Positions 35,309-45,200 of a stretch of DNA of 64,000 bases are shown here, one piece after another. A program made the position numbers and the translations under genes. The DNA is taken from positions 1,364,001-1,428,000 of the forward strand of contig NZ_CP031704.1 in the NCBI RefSeq assembly GCF_003428335.1, written 5' to 3'. This DNA comes from Solimonas sp. K1W22B-7 (lineage in GTDB: Bacteria > Pseudomonadota > Gammaproteobacteria > Nevskiales > Nevskiaceae). The notes under the pieces were generated by a model that made no database searches, was not told where the DNA came from, and was given only the letters and a program-made list of their open reading frames with translations. How positions within the stretch are numbered: the stretch's first letter is position 1; the number at the start of each line of letters is the position of its first letter.

Positions 35309-37603
35309 CTAATACAGAGTGTATGCCGTGCCGAGGAGCTCCGGTGAGAGATCGGGCACACTGCCGGACACCCCGGCCGCGGCAAAGAAGCCGGCGTTGT
35401 CGGCACCCAGGTCCGGGCCGCGGCGGGCAATGCGGGGCAGGAAGCCGTCCATGCGGAAGGGCAGGCCGGGCAGGCGGGTGCCGGCGGCGTCCTGGAACCA
35501 GCCACGCGCGGCCAGCTGCGGGTCGGCGGCCAGGTCGGCGGAGCTGCAGACGTAGCCGGCAGTGACGCCGGCGGCCTGCAGCCCGGCCACGGCGGCGGTC
35601 ACCTCGCGGCCGGCGCTCCAGGCCGAGATCAGCGCGTCGAGCGCGTCGTGGTGCTGGCGTCGGCCTTCGGCCGTGGCGTAGCGCGCGTCCTCTGCGGCAG
35701 CGCCCAGCAGGCCGGCCAGGGCCTGCCATTCGCCGTCGCTGCGCACGCTGACCAGCAGCCAGCGGTCCTGGCCCTCGGCGGCGTAGCAGCCCTGCGGAGC
35801 GTACAGCGGGTGGCGGTTGCCCTGCGGCACCGGCTGCCGGCCGCTGCGCGCCACCTCGGCGAAATGCTCGCCGACGAACCAGGCGGTGGTCTCGCACTCC
35901 GACAGGTCGATCCACTGGCCGCCGCCGCCCTGGCTGCGCTGCCACAGCGCGGTGAAGCCGGCGCAGATGCCCATGATGCCGTTCATCACGTCCATCTCGC
36001 GCACGCGGTAGGCCGGGCCCTGGGCGTCGTAGGCGGTGAGCGACTGCAGGCCGCTGATCGCTTCCAGCGTGCCGCCGTAGCCGCAGTAGCCGGCATAGGG
36101 GCCGCTGGCGCCGAAGGCCGACATGGCCACCATCACGATGTCGGGCCTGAGCTGGCGCAGGCGCTCGTAGCCGTAGCCCTTGTGCTCCATCACGCCGGGG
36201 CGGGAGTTCTCGATCACCAGGTCGGCACCGCGCACCAGTTCGTCCAGTACGGCGCGATGCTCGGCGCGTTTCAGGTCCAGCGTCACCGACTTCTTGCCGC
36301 GGTGCAGCTGCCAGAAGCGCGGGTGTTCGTTGACCTTGCCGACGAAGCCGCCGCGCATGCCGTCGAGGCGCTGCGGGTACTCGATCTTGATCACCTCGGC
36401 GCCGTAGTCGGCGTAGAAGCGTGCCGCGTGCGGGCCGGCCCAGTCGTGGGTGAAGTCCAGCACGCGCAGGCCCGCCAGCGGTGCGTCGCCGGGCTTGCCG
36501 GCGCCTGCGGGGCGCGGCTCCCAGCCCGGCGCCGCCGCGGCCTGGGCCGGCGCCGGCTGGTTGCGCCAGGGTGCCTTGTCACTGCGGAACGGCGCGCCCG
36601 GCATCTTCGCCGCCACGCCGTCGGCGCGCGGCTGCTCGATGAAGTAGCGGCGCTCGGCATGCTGCGGGTCTTCCAGGGCCTCGGGCATGGAGGCCAGGTA
36701 GGACCAGGCCAGGCGGTGCTTCTGCCCCAGGTGGAACAGCTCGCGCTTGCCGTGACGCATCAGGAACGGCTGCATCAGCCCCTGCGTCTCGGCGCGGTTG
36801 GCCATGCGCCCGCCCATGGTCTGCAGCTTCTCGGACAGCAGTTCCGGCGCCTCGAACAGCGGCGCCGCACGCAGCCAGTGGCGGATCGGTCCACCGATGA
36901 TCGCGGCCTCGCCGTCGGCGCAGGGGTAGGTGCGCCAGGGCACCATGTTGTGCTCGTCGCCGTTGCGCCGCGCCACCTTGCCGACGTTGAGGAATTCGGC
37001 GATGGCGGCTTCGTAGTTCTCCATCGCCGACTCGCGGATCGACAGGTCCACCCGCGCGCCGCAGCCGTCGCGCTCGCGGCGCAGCAGGCCGATGATCGCG
37101 GCGCAATAGGCGTTCATGCCGGCGGTGCACTCGGTCATGCGCGGGCGCGCGTTGAGCGGCTCGCGCGTGCCGCTGCCGGTGCTCTGCATCAGGCCGGAGA
37201 GGCCGTAGAGCGTCAGGTCCGAGGCTTTCCAGGCGGCCTGCGGGCCATCCTGGCCGAAGGGCGTGATCTGCACCACGACCAGCACGGGGTTGATCGCACG
37301 CAGCCTGGCGGCGTCGAAGCCGGCCTGCGCCAGCACGCCATGGCCCCAGCCGTCGAGCAGCACGTCGGCGCCCTTGAGCAGGGCGGTGAAGCCGGCGGCA
37401 TCGGCCGAGATATCCAGCGCGATGCGCTGCTTGGCGGTGTGGAACCAGGCCTGCTCGTCGGCATTCAGCTCGAAGCCCGGCAGGGCGGCGGGCGCGGGCA
37501 ACTGCAGCACTTCGGCGCCGAAGCCGGCCATCAGCTTGCCGCAGAAGGCGGCGGCGACGTGGCCGCTGAGTTCGATCACGCGCAGGGTGGCCAGGGCGGA
37601 CAT
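35309..37603 (-). CDS. Double (fused) family III CoA-transferase
   Basis: 764 residues, two CaiB/BaiF-type units in one chain (about 1-340 and 375-764), where most relatives are single and dimeric. The second half has the standard features: LAGLRVLDFTHDWAGPHAARFYADYGAEVIKIE, IVMVAMSAFGASGPYAG and the catalytic-Asp region YRVREMDVMNGIMG. In the first half the corresponding place reads RPRMTECTAGMNAYC without the aspartate, so it is probably structural. It moves CoA between carboxylic acids; substrates are unknown. It starts 16 bases after the hydrolase gene, so the two form an operon. Confidence 0.88.
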   Translation of the reverse strand: MSALATLRVIELSGHVAAAFCGKLMAGFGAEVLQLPAPAALPGFELNADEQAWFHTAKQRIALDISADAAGFTALLKGADVLLDGWGHGVLAQAGFDAARLRAINPVLVVVQITPFGQDGPQAAWKASDLTLYGLSGLMQSTGSGTREPLNARPRMTECTAGMNAYCAAIIGLLRRERDGCGARVDLSIRESAMENYEAAIAEFLNVGKVARRNGDEHNMVPWRTYPCADGEAAIIGGPIRHWLRAAPLFEAPELLSEKLQTMGGRMANRAETQGLMQPFLMRHGKRELFHLGQKHRLAWSYLASMPEALEDPQHAERRYFIEQPRADGVAAKMPGAPFRSDKAPWRNQPAPAQAAAAPGWEPRPAGAGKPGDAPLAGLRVLDFTHDWAGPHAARFYADYGAEVIKIEYPQRLDGMRGGFVGKVNEHPRFWQLHRGKKSVTLDLKRAEHRAVLDELVRGADLVIENSRPGVMEHKGYGYERLRQLRPDIVMVAMSAFGASGPYAGYCGYGGTLEAISGLQSLTAYDAQGPAYRVREMDVMNGIMGICAGFTALWQRSQGGGGQWIDLSECETTAWFVGEHFAEVARSGRQPVPQGNRHPLYAPQGCYAAEGQDRWLLVSVRSDGEWQALAGLLGAAAEDARYATAEGRRQHHDALDALISAWSAGREVTAAVAGLQAAGVTAGYVCSSADLAADPQLAARGWFQDAAGTRLPGLPFRMDGFLPRIARRGPDLGADNAGFFAAAGVSGSVPDLSPELLGTAYTLY

Positions 37604-37619
37604 GCGATTCCTTTCGTTC

Positions 37620-38483
37620 TTATGCGATGCGCAGCAGCGACTCGACCTCGGCGCGGACCTGTGCCGGGTGGGTGACCGGGAAGAAATGGCCGGATTGCGG
37701 CAGGTTCACCAGCCGTGCGCGCGGCAGCAGCGCCTGCAGGCGCGTCGCGGTGGCGCCGGAGCGCGAGTGGCTGGGGTACATCAGCAGCGTCGGCTGGCGC
37801 AGCCCGGCATAGGCCTCGGCCGCGGCGCCAGGCACGCGGAAGTCTGCGCGCAGGCTGGTGTCGTCGAGCAGACCCAGCCACTGCTTGGCGGCGCGCAGCG
37901 CGCCGCGGCCTTCCCCGAAGGGGACGAATTCGCCGCCGGCTTCCAGCTCGATGCCGGCGACGCGGTTGCGCGCCGCCGCCTCGAGGAAGCGGAAGCCCAC
38001 TTCCGTTTCGCTGGCCCAGTCGCCGCCGTCCTGGCGCGCCACGGCCTGCTCGAAGGCGGTGAGCTGGCCGACATCGTGCAGGCGCAGTTCCGACTGCAGC
38101 CGCTGGACGCGGGTGTCCATCAGGGCCAGGTGGCTGAAGCGCTGCGGCTGCAGCAGCACCGCTTCCAGCGCGGCGCTGCCGCCGTAGCTGTGGCCGACGA
38201 CGGCCGCTTCCTCGACGCCGAGATCGTCCAGCAGCTGCAGCAGGTCCTGCCCATGGTCCATGGCGCTGTAGCCGTTGGTCGGGCGTTCGCTGTAGCCATG
38301 TCCGCGCAGGTCGTAGAGTGTGACGCGGTACTGTGTCGACAAGGCGGTCGCCAGGGGGTACCAGAACGCACGGTTGGCGGCCAGGCCATGCACCAGCACC
38401 ACGTCGGGGCCGCTGCCGAGTTGTTGATGCGCCAGTTTGGGTCGGGTGTTCACGGCGGATTCCGGTGAGCGGTCGTTCTTCAC
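37620..38483 (-). CDS. Alpha/beta hydrolase
   Basis: 287 residues with no signal peptide. PDVVLVHGLAANRAFW (oxyanion loop), nucleophile elbow VVGHSYGGSAALEAV, acid region MYPSHSRSGA and His in LPQSGHFFPVTHP. It could be a thioesterase or lipase-like enzyme. It is divergent from the methyltransferase across 56 bases and precedes the CoA-transferase, so a link to the adjacent lipid cluster is plausible but unproven. Confidence 0.85.
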   Translation of the reverse strand: MKNDRSPESAVNTRPKLAHQQLGSGPDVVLVHGLAANRAFWYPLATALSTQYRVTLYDLRGHGYSERPTNGYSAMDHGQDLLQLLDDLGVEEAAVVGHSYGGSAALEAVLLQPQRFSHLALMDTRVQRLQSELRLHDVGQLTAFEQAVARQDGGDWASETEVGFRFLEAAARNRVAGIELEAGGEFVPFGEGRGALRAAKQWLGLLDDTSLRADFRVPGAAAEAYAGLRQPTLLMYPSHSRSGATATRLQALLPRARLVNLPQSGHFFPVTHPAQVRAEVESLLRIA

Positions 38484-38539
38484 GCTACGGACGCGAAGTC
38501 GCGATACCTGTAGCGATTCAACAGGGACAGGAAGTCTTC

Positions 38540-39361
38540 ATGCAGACGACGCATACGCAGGACGTTGCGCGGCACTACACGCGGCGCCACGAGCAGCGCG
38601 GCGACCTCTTCGGCAAGCAGCCCTTCGCCAACTACGGCTACTGGACCCGTCCGGGCATGACCATGGAGGAGGCGGCCGAAGCGCTGACGCTGCTGGTGGC
38701 CAGCGCCTGCGAGCTGTCGCCGCAGGATCGCCTGCTCGACGTCGGCTGCGGCTACGGCGCCGGGGCGGTCAGCTGCGCGCGGCAGTTCCAGCCGCAGTCC
38801 ATCGTCGGTATCGACGTCACCGAGCTGCGCCTCGAGTACGGCCGCAACTACGTGCGGGAGCAGGGTTTCGCCGACCGCATCGAGCTGCGCATGGGCGACG
38901 CCACGCGGATGGACTTCGGCGACGGCAGTTTCGACAAGCTGGTCTCGGTGGAATGCGCGTTCCACTTCGATACGCGGGCCGATTTCCTGCGCGAGGCGGC
39001 GCGGGTGCTGTGCCCCGGCGGCATCCTGGCGCTGACCGACCTGATCCCGAAACGCGGTATTGACCCCTCGGCCTACCTGCGGGGCGCCACTGCCGTGGGC
39101 ACCGGCGTCTGCCTCGACAACCGCGCCAACGCCTACGATGCCGACACCTATGCGGCGCACCTGGGCGCGGCGGGCTTCACGGACATCCGCATCGAATCCA
39201 TCATCGACCGGACGCGCATTCCCTTCATCGATGCCTTCGAGCGTGCCGGCGAGCGCCTGCAGGGCCAGAGGGCGGTCGAGGTGCGCAACTCGGTGGCGCG
39301 GCTGCGCGGCCTGGTCGCGGCCGGCGAGGACTACGTCCTGGTGGTGGCGCGCAAGGCCTGA
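38540..39361 (+). CDS. SAM-dependent methyltransferase
   Basis: 273 residues, class I fold: LLDVGCGYGAGAVSCA (motif I), IVGIDVTELRLEYG, MDFGDGSFDKLVSVEC and the post-motif PGGILALTDLIPK. NYGYWTRPGMTMEEAAEAL at the start resembles small-molecule or lipid C/O-methyltransferases. It ends 16 bases from the ACP gene on the other strand and may act on the product of the synthase operon; that is inference. The ATG at 38540 has AGGAAG upstream. Confidence 0.85.
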   Translation: MQTTHTQDVARHYTRRHEQRGDLFGKQPFANYGYWTRPGMTMEEAAEALTLLVASACELSPQDRLLDVGCGYGAGAVSCARQFQPQSIVGIDVTELRLEYGRNYVREQGFADRIELRMGDATRMDFGDGSFDKLVSVECAFHFDTRADFLREAARVLCPGGILALTDLIPKRGIDPSAYLRGATAVGTGVCLDNRANAYDADTYAAHLGAAGFTDIRIESIIDRTRIPFIDAFERAGERLQGQRAVEVRNSVARLRGLVAAGEDYVLVVARKA

Positions 39362-39376
39362 TCGCGCCGGCATGAC

Positions 39377-39661
39377 TTAACCGCCGATGTTCGCCGCCAG
39401 GAAGTCCGCGATCTGGCCGACCGAGAGATCGTCCACGTAGCGGCCGTCCTTCATCAGCAGCTTCTCGAACGGCAGCTTGGCGCCGACGATGTCTTCCTGG
39501 ATCGCCACGATCAGCTGGATGATGTCGATGGACTCGAAGCTGAGGTCGCCCAGCAGCTTGGTGCTGCGGTCCATTTCGCCCTCGAACTCGTGATCCCAGT
39601 CCTGGGTGAAGTCCTTCAGCAGGGCGATCAGTTTCCTGGCGTAGATGTCGGCGTTGCTCAT
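39377..39661 (-). CDS. Stand-alone acyl carrier protein
   Basis: 94 residues. The phosphopantetheine site is Ser44 in GDLSFESIDIIQLI, an atypical version of the usual DSL motif. Acidic helices surround it. A separate ACP beside a synthase with five built-in ACPs suggests a role in priming, in branching or in transfer to the neighbouring acyltransferase. It is the last gene of the six-gene minus-strand operon, 27 bases after the hexapeptide acyltransferase. Confidence 0.92.
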   Translation of the reverse strand: MSNADIYARKLIALLKDFTQDWDHEFEGEMDRSTKLLGDLSFESIDIIQLIVAIQEDIVGAKLPFEKLLMKDGRYVDDLSVGQIADFLAANIGG

Positions 39662-39688
39662 GGCTCGTCGCGGTTATCGGAATAGTGT

Positions 39689-40486
39689 TCAGGAATACAG
39701 CGGCTGTGGCAGCCGCTCGGGCTTGAAGCGTACCTGGTACCGGACCTTGTGCAGGCGCCAGGTCTCCGGTTGCAGCAGTTCCAGCCGGCCTTCGGCGGCG
39801 CGCTGCTCCAGTCCCTCCAGCGCGCCCTCGATGCGGCTGTAGTCCAGCTCGTTCTTGTGCGGGGCCAGATTGTAGCGCCACCACTGCAGTTTCATCAGGC
39901 GCTCGACGATGTCGTCGGAGAAGCGCAGGCGCGTGACCTTGGCCGGCGTGCCGACCACGATGGAGTAGGGCGGCACGTCGCGGGTGACCAGGGCATGGGC
40001 CGCCACCACCGCGCCGTCGCCGATCTTCACGCCGCGCTTGATGAAGGCGCCGGCGCCGATCCAGACGTCGTGGCCGATCTCGGTGAAATCGCGGTTGACG
40101 TCGTCGCGCTTGCGCAGCGTCGCCAGGTCCTTGAACTCCTGGAACACGGCGAAGGGCGGGAAGTCCTCCGGCGCGCTGAAGGCGAAGGTGTGCGTCGACA
40201 GGCCGTCGGTCGGGTGCTCGTAGGGCCCCACGATGGCCGCCTCGGCGATCGAGCAGTAGCGCCCCACGCGCGTGTCGTAGAGGCTGCTGGTGTACATGCC
40301 GTTGACGTAGGAGAACGCCCCGAACGTGCAGTTCTTCACCCGCCGCGGCGCGAACAGGTAGCAGGGCCGCTCGAAGTCGACGACGCCATAGAGGCCGGTG
40401 GCCCCCATGGCTTCCATGCCGAGGCCGAGCAACTGCTCCGACGTCAGCGTGCTGTCGTCGGCGGGCTTGGCGGCTTCCGCACTCAC
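39689..40486 (-). CDS. Xat/Vat-type hexapeptide-repeat acyltransferase
   Basis: 265 residues from a GTG overlapping the upstream stop (GTGA). Left-handed beta-helix repeats are visible (YDTRVGRYCSIAEAAIVGPYEH; IGHDVWIGAGAFIKRGVKIGDGAVVAAHALVT) with the typical end VVGTPAKVTRLRF. The catalytic His of the family (THTFAF) is present. Vat-type enzymes acetylate small molecules, but in this operon it may acylate the lipid product from an ACP or CoA donor. Later ATG codons are possible starts. Confidence 0.85.
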   Translation of the reverse strand: MSAEAAKPADDSTLTSEQLLGLGMEAMGATGLYGVVDFERPCYLFAPRRVKNCTFGAFSYVNGMYTSSLYDTRVGRYCSIAEAAIVGPYEHPTDGLSTHTFAFSAPEDFPPFAVFQEFKDLATLRKRDDVNRDFTEIGHDVWIGAGAFIKRGVKIGDGAVVAAHALVTRDVPPYSIVVGTPAKVTRLRFSDDIVERLMKLQWWRYNLAPHKNELDYSRIEGALEGLEQRAAEGRLELLQPETWRLHKVRYQVRFKPERLPQPLYS

Positions 40487-42084
40487 TCCATGTAGCCCAG
40501 CATCTGCAGCTGCTCGATGATCTGCTGCTTCTCGCCCTGGTCCATCTCTTCCTTCAGCTCCTTCTTCTGCGGAGCCTTGGTGCGCGCGCCCTTCTTGATC
40601 GGGTTCGCGGCCAGCCACTCGGCGTCGAAGAAGGTGTCGGCCGGCTTGCCCTCGAAGTCCACCGGGATCGCGATGCCGAGGCTGTGCAGCAGCGTCGGCG
40701 CCACGTCGACGATCTGGCGGCGCTCGACCATGCCGCTGGCGGAGATGCCGGGGCCGCAGGCCATGAAGATGCCGTCCGGGTGATGCGTGCCGATCGCGGC
40801 CGGGCGGTGGGCCACCACCGGCTCGAAGTTGCGGATCGAGACGAAACCGTGGTCGCTCAGCACCAGGGTCAGGTCGGGCGCGCGCTTCATGTGCTGGCCG
40901 GCGAACCACTCCTCGCGCTTGAGCACGTCGATCACCACCGGCTTGCCGGTCTTGGGATCGGTGATGGTGTAGAGGTCTGCGATCAGCTTCTCGCGGAAGG
41001 ACTCGTAGTCCTCCGGCTTGATGCCGGCGTCGCCCGGCTTCTGCGCCACGCGGATGACGATACCGTTGGACGACGGCGTCTGGCAGTAGGCCAGGGTCTT
41101 GGACCAGTCGAGGTTGGCGAAGTCGGAGGCGTCGCGGCGCACGGCCTGCTCGCTGCCGTCGTTCGTACCCCAGGTGAGATAGCCCTTCTCGCCGAGGAAG
41201 GTGTTGATGCGCAGCACGAAGTTGCTGGCGGTGAAGCCGTGGTCGGAGGCGAAGAACACCTGCGTGTCCGGGCCGGCCATGGTGACCAGCTTCTCGATGT
41301 AGCCGTCGAGGTTGTTGAAGTACTCGAGGCAGACCTCGCGCATTTCCTTGTCATGGCCCTGCGGGTCCTTGGCCAGCAGGTCCTTGTCCAGCCACGGCCA
41401 GGCCTGGTGCTGGATCTTGTCGGTGCCGTCGAACATCACCGCCATCAGGTCCGGCTTGTCGCTGCCCAGGATGTACTCGGCGACCTTGAACCACTGCTCC
41501 TCGCGCGGCAGGTGGTAGCGCACCCACTTGGCCGTCTCCGTGGCGGAGAGCGACTCCATGGCCTGCTTCTCCTTGTCGAAGTCCCAGGCCAGTTCCTTGG
41601 GGTCGAAGCCCGGCACGTCGGTCTTGATGCGCTCGAACAGCTCGCGCGGATGCGTGTTGCGGCGCAGGTGCTTGGCCGGGATGAAGCCGGGCACGATCGA
41701 ACCGTTGATGCCTTCCGGCGCCGGCGCGGTGAGCGGGAAGTTCAGCGCGGCGATCTTCTTGTCCTTGCGCGAGGCGATCGACCAGATCGTCTCGGCGTCG
41801 ACGTCGCGCGCGTCGTACAGCGTCCAGTACACCTCGGCGCCATGGTCCTCGGCGCGGATGAACTCGAACACGCCGTGCTCGCCCGGGCCCTTGCCGGTCA
41901 TGATGCTGGTCCAGGCCGGCGGCGTCAGCGGGTTGGGGGTGGAGCGCAGCTTGGCGCGTACGCCCTTGGCCATCAGCGACGCCAGGAAGGGCATGGTCAC
42001 GCCCTCGCCCGGCAGGTCGCGGGTCATTTCGTCCAGCACGGTGAAGGTGCAGCCATCCAGGCCAATGAACAGGGTCGTCGTCAT
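40483..42084 (-). CDS. Alkaline-phosphatase-superfamily phosphodiesterase/transferase
   Basis: 533 residues. The type I phosphodiesterase/nucleotide pyrophosphatase pattern: FIGLDGCTFTVLDEM (metal Asp), nucleophile Thr in LTPPAWTSIMTG, VMFDGTDKIQH, VFFASDHGF and GTHHPDGIFMACGP. All metal ligands appear present. There is no signal peptide, so it is cytoplasmic. The C-terminal KQQIIEQLQMLGYM resembles the tail of AlkP enzymes found in PKS clusters. The ATG at 42084 gives the family start. It may add or remove a phosphorylated group on the lipid. Confidence 0.85.
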   Translation of the reverse strand: MTTTLFIGLDGCTFTVLDEMTRDLPGEGVTMPFLASLMAKGVRAKLRSTPNPLTPPAWTSIMTGKGPGEHGVFEFIRAEDHGAEVYWTLYDARDVDAETIWSIASRKDKKIAALNFPLTAPAPEGINGSIVPGFIPAKHLRRNTHPRELFERIKTDVPGFDPKELAWDFDKEKQAMESLSATETAKWVRYHLPREEQWFKVAEYILGSDKPDLMAVMFDGTDKIQHQAWPWLDKDLLAKDPQGHDKEMREVCLEYFNNLDGYIEKLVTMAGPDTQVFFASDHGFTASNFVLRINTFLGEKGYLTWGTNDGSEQAVRRDASDFANLDWSKTLAYCQTPSSNGIVIRVAQKPGDAGIKPEDYESFREKLIADLYTITDPKTGKPVVIDVLKREEWFAGQHMKRAPDLTLVLSDHGFVSIRNFEPVVAHRPAAIGTHHPDGIFMACGPGISASGMVERRQIVDVAPTLLHSLGIAIPVDFEGKPADTFFDAEWLAANPIKKGARTKAPQKKELKEEMDQGEKQQIIEQLQMLGYME

Positions 42085-42131
42085 GATCGTGTCTTCTGAG
42101 AGAGGGTTTTCTATCTTGAGAAAGTAACTTA

Positions 42132-42207
42132 GCCGCGGATGACGCGGATGAACGCGGATTTGAAAAGAGCTTGATCTTGATCCGTGTTCATCCGCGTCAT
42201 CCGTGGC
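42132..42207. repeat. Inverted repeat between the second synthase and the phosphodiesterase genes
   Basis: 28-base arms (42132-42159 and 42180-42207) differ at only two positions, both allowing G-U pairs in RNA, around a 20-base loop. Each arm repeats the motif CGCGGATGA. It fills most of the 154-bp gap inside the operon and could attenuate or process the transcript. Confidence 0.8.
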
Positions 42208-42238
42208 AAATATGCTTTTGAGCTTTGTGGGGAAATGT

Positions 42239-45200
42239 TCAGGCGGCCGGCCATTTTTCCGTCCGGCGCGCTGCGGTGACACAGAGCGCCAGCATGGCCT
42301 GGTCGGCTTCGGCATGCAGGGCGATATCGTAATCCTGACCGTTGTAGCGCACGCGCGCCATCTGCGGTCCGGCGTTGCGGCCGTCGAGGTGCGCGGCGAC
42401 TACCTGCCAGTCCTGCGGCCGGCCGTTCAGGCCGGTGCCGGCGGCCTTGGCGGCGGCCTCCTTGGCGCACCACAGGGCCAGCGCGATACGGCCGCGCTCG
42501 GCGCTGTCGGCTCCCTGGAACCAGACCTGCTCGGCGCTGGAGAAGCCGCCGGCAACCAGGTCCTCGGTGCGCACCTGGTCGGCGCGCTGGTAATCCAGGC
42601 CCACGGCCACGCTGGGGTCGCTGGCCACGGCATAGGCCCAGCGCTTGCTGTGCGCGATCGACAGTACCGGCGCGCCCACCTGCGGCAGCACGGCGCAGCG
42701 CACCAGCGGCCGGCCGTGCTCGTCGGAATCGATCTCGACGTCGGCCGGGGTCAGCTCCGTACCGGTGCGCAGGCGATACCAGTCGCGCACCGCGTCCTTG
42801 GCGGCGAGGCGGCCCATCAGCCACTCCTCGCGGCGCGGACCCTGCTGCGGCAGGGCATTGAAGCGTGCGCGTTCGGCGCGGCCCAGCACCATGTGGGCGA
42901 GCATGCGCTTCCAGATCGTGCCGCCCTCGTCGAGCGTGCCTTCCGGCAGCGGCTCGAGCTTGCGCAGGCACAGCTCCGCCGGCAGCGTGCCGGCCAGGGC
43001 CGGCTCGGACAGGCGGGCGTGGCCCGGGTCGAGGCGGAAGCCGAAGAAGCGCTCGTCGCCGCTGAACACGCGGTCGTCCCAGCCCTCGGCGCGCAGCAGC
43101 AGGCGGCCGTCGGCGCCGATGACGTCCCAGCGTGCTTCCAGCACGGTCGGGCTCGGCAGGGTGATGGCGCCGTGGCAGCTGTAGCGCTGGCCCGGGGCCG
43201 GCGGCGGCGCGTACAGCGACAGCCGCTTCACGCGGAACGGGAAGCAGTTGGGCACGCCGGGGTTGCGCTCGCGCAGCCAGAAGCCGGCGAGCTGGCCCGC
43301 GGCGTCGAGTATCGCGGCGTCGAGCTGGAAGCGCGGCGCGCTCGTGCCGCTGAAGTAGTCATGCACCGGGATCGTGACCAGCTCGGCGACGATGCCCTGC
43401 TCGCCGTAGCCGTCGATGCGGGTGACACCCTGCAGGCGCGGCCCGTGGAACATGCCGTGCCGGTAGAGCTGGCCCGGCAGGTGGATGTGCGGCGGCTTCA
43501 GGCCTGCGGCGGCGAGCGGCTGCGGTGCCGGGGCGGCCGGGTAGGCGGCCCCGAGCTGCACCGTGCCTTCGAACACCAGCAGGCCGCCGGGCGAGGAGCC
43601 CTCGCCGAGCAGGAACACGCGGCAGGCGATGGCGTCGGCATTGCCCGGCGTCGCCTCGGCGACGATGCGCAGCGTCACGCCGCCGTCGTCCAGCGACAGC
43701 CAGCGACTGCCGCGGGCATTGTCGATCGCCGTCACCACGCGGTCGCTGCGGCCGGACAGGCGCACCGCGGCCTGCGCGATCAGCTCCATGCTGTAGGTGA
43801 AGGGAATCACCGGCAGGCCGGTCAGGGCCGGATCGGTCGCGCTGGGGGCATCGCCCAGCGTGTGGTCGCGCAGGAACAGGTCTTGCTCGAGAGTGTAGCG
43901 GCGCTCGGACACCAGCTTGCCCGGCGACAGCTCGACGATGCCCAGCATCGGGAAGGCCGGGTCGAAGCCTGCCGGCGGCGTCGCGGTGGCCGCCGCAGCG
44001 GCCTGCGGCATGGCAGGAACCGGCGCGGTGCCGGTGGCCAGGCCGAGCACGCGCGCCTGGCTGTCGAGGAAGTCCTGCATCAGCGAGAAGTGCGCGTTGA
44101 GTGCGGCCAGGCGCGGGTCGCTGGACACCACCGGCGGCGGCGGCGGGGCGGCAGCGACCACCGGCTGCTGCGGCTGTGCCGGCGGCGCCGGGAGCTTGAT
44201 GGCAATGGCGGCGGCGGGCACGGTGCCCTGCGGCAGCGGCTTCTTCCACTCTTCCGGCAGTACCCACACCGGGTTGACCAGCTTCATGCGCGGCGCCAGC
44301 TTGACCGCCGGCTTGAGCTCGCCCAGCAGGTCCAGGTCGGCGATCTTGCGGTGCGCGAACAGGCGCGCCGGCTCGAAGTCCACGCCGGCGGCGAACAGCT
44401 GCGCCAGGGTCTGGTGCAGGTGCGCCATCGCCGGCTTGCGGCGGCTGTTGCTGGACACGGCGAGCACGTCGTCCTTGCCGCGCAGCGTGTCGCCGACGAA
44501 GGAGGTCAGGTTGCCGCTGGGGCCCACTTCGAGGAACACGCGGTAGCCGTCCTCGTAGAGCCGCTGGATGGTCTCGGTGAAGCGCACCGGGTGTTCCCAC
44601 TGCCGTGCCGCCAGCTCGCGGATGCCGTCGGCGTCGTTGGGGAAGGGCGCGCAGGTCGAGGCGCTGTACAGCATGGTGGTGCCGGGGCCCAGGTCCAGCT
44701 TCTGGAAGTAGGCGCGGAAAGCGTCGGCCAGCGGCTTGAACAGCGCGGTGTGGTAGGCGCGGCCGAAGGGCAGCTCCTGGCAGATCGCGCCCTCGGCGCT
44801 GAGGCGCTCGTGCAGCTCGCTGGTGGCCTTGGGCGGCCCGAACAGCACCAGCTGGTTCGGACAGTTGTCCATCGCCAAGTGCATCTCGCCGAGGTCGGCG
44901 AGCAGGTCGTTGCGCAGCGACGGCGTCAGGCCGCCGATGCTCAGCAGCGAGCCCTCGGCGATCTTCCCGGCGGCGTCCAGCTCGTTGAAGATGCGGTTGA
45001 ACACCTGCACCGCGTCGGCGGTTTCGGCGCGGTGGCGCACGCGGTTGACGCCGGCGGCGGTCAGTACGGTGTTCTCGCCGGTGCTGTGGCCCAGCATCGC
45101 GTCGGGACGGAAGCCCAGGTCTTCCAGCAGCGCGTGCAGGCCGAGGCTGGCGGCGAACACGCCTTCCGCGGCCACGTCCATCTCGTAGAGCTTGTCTTCC

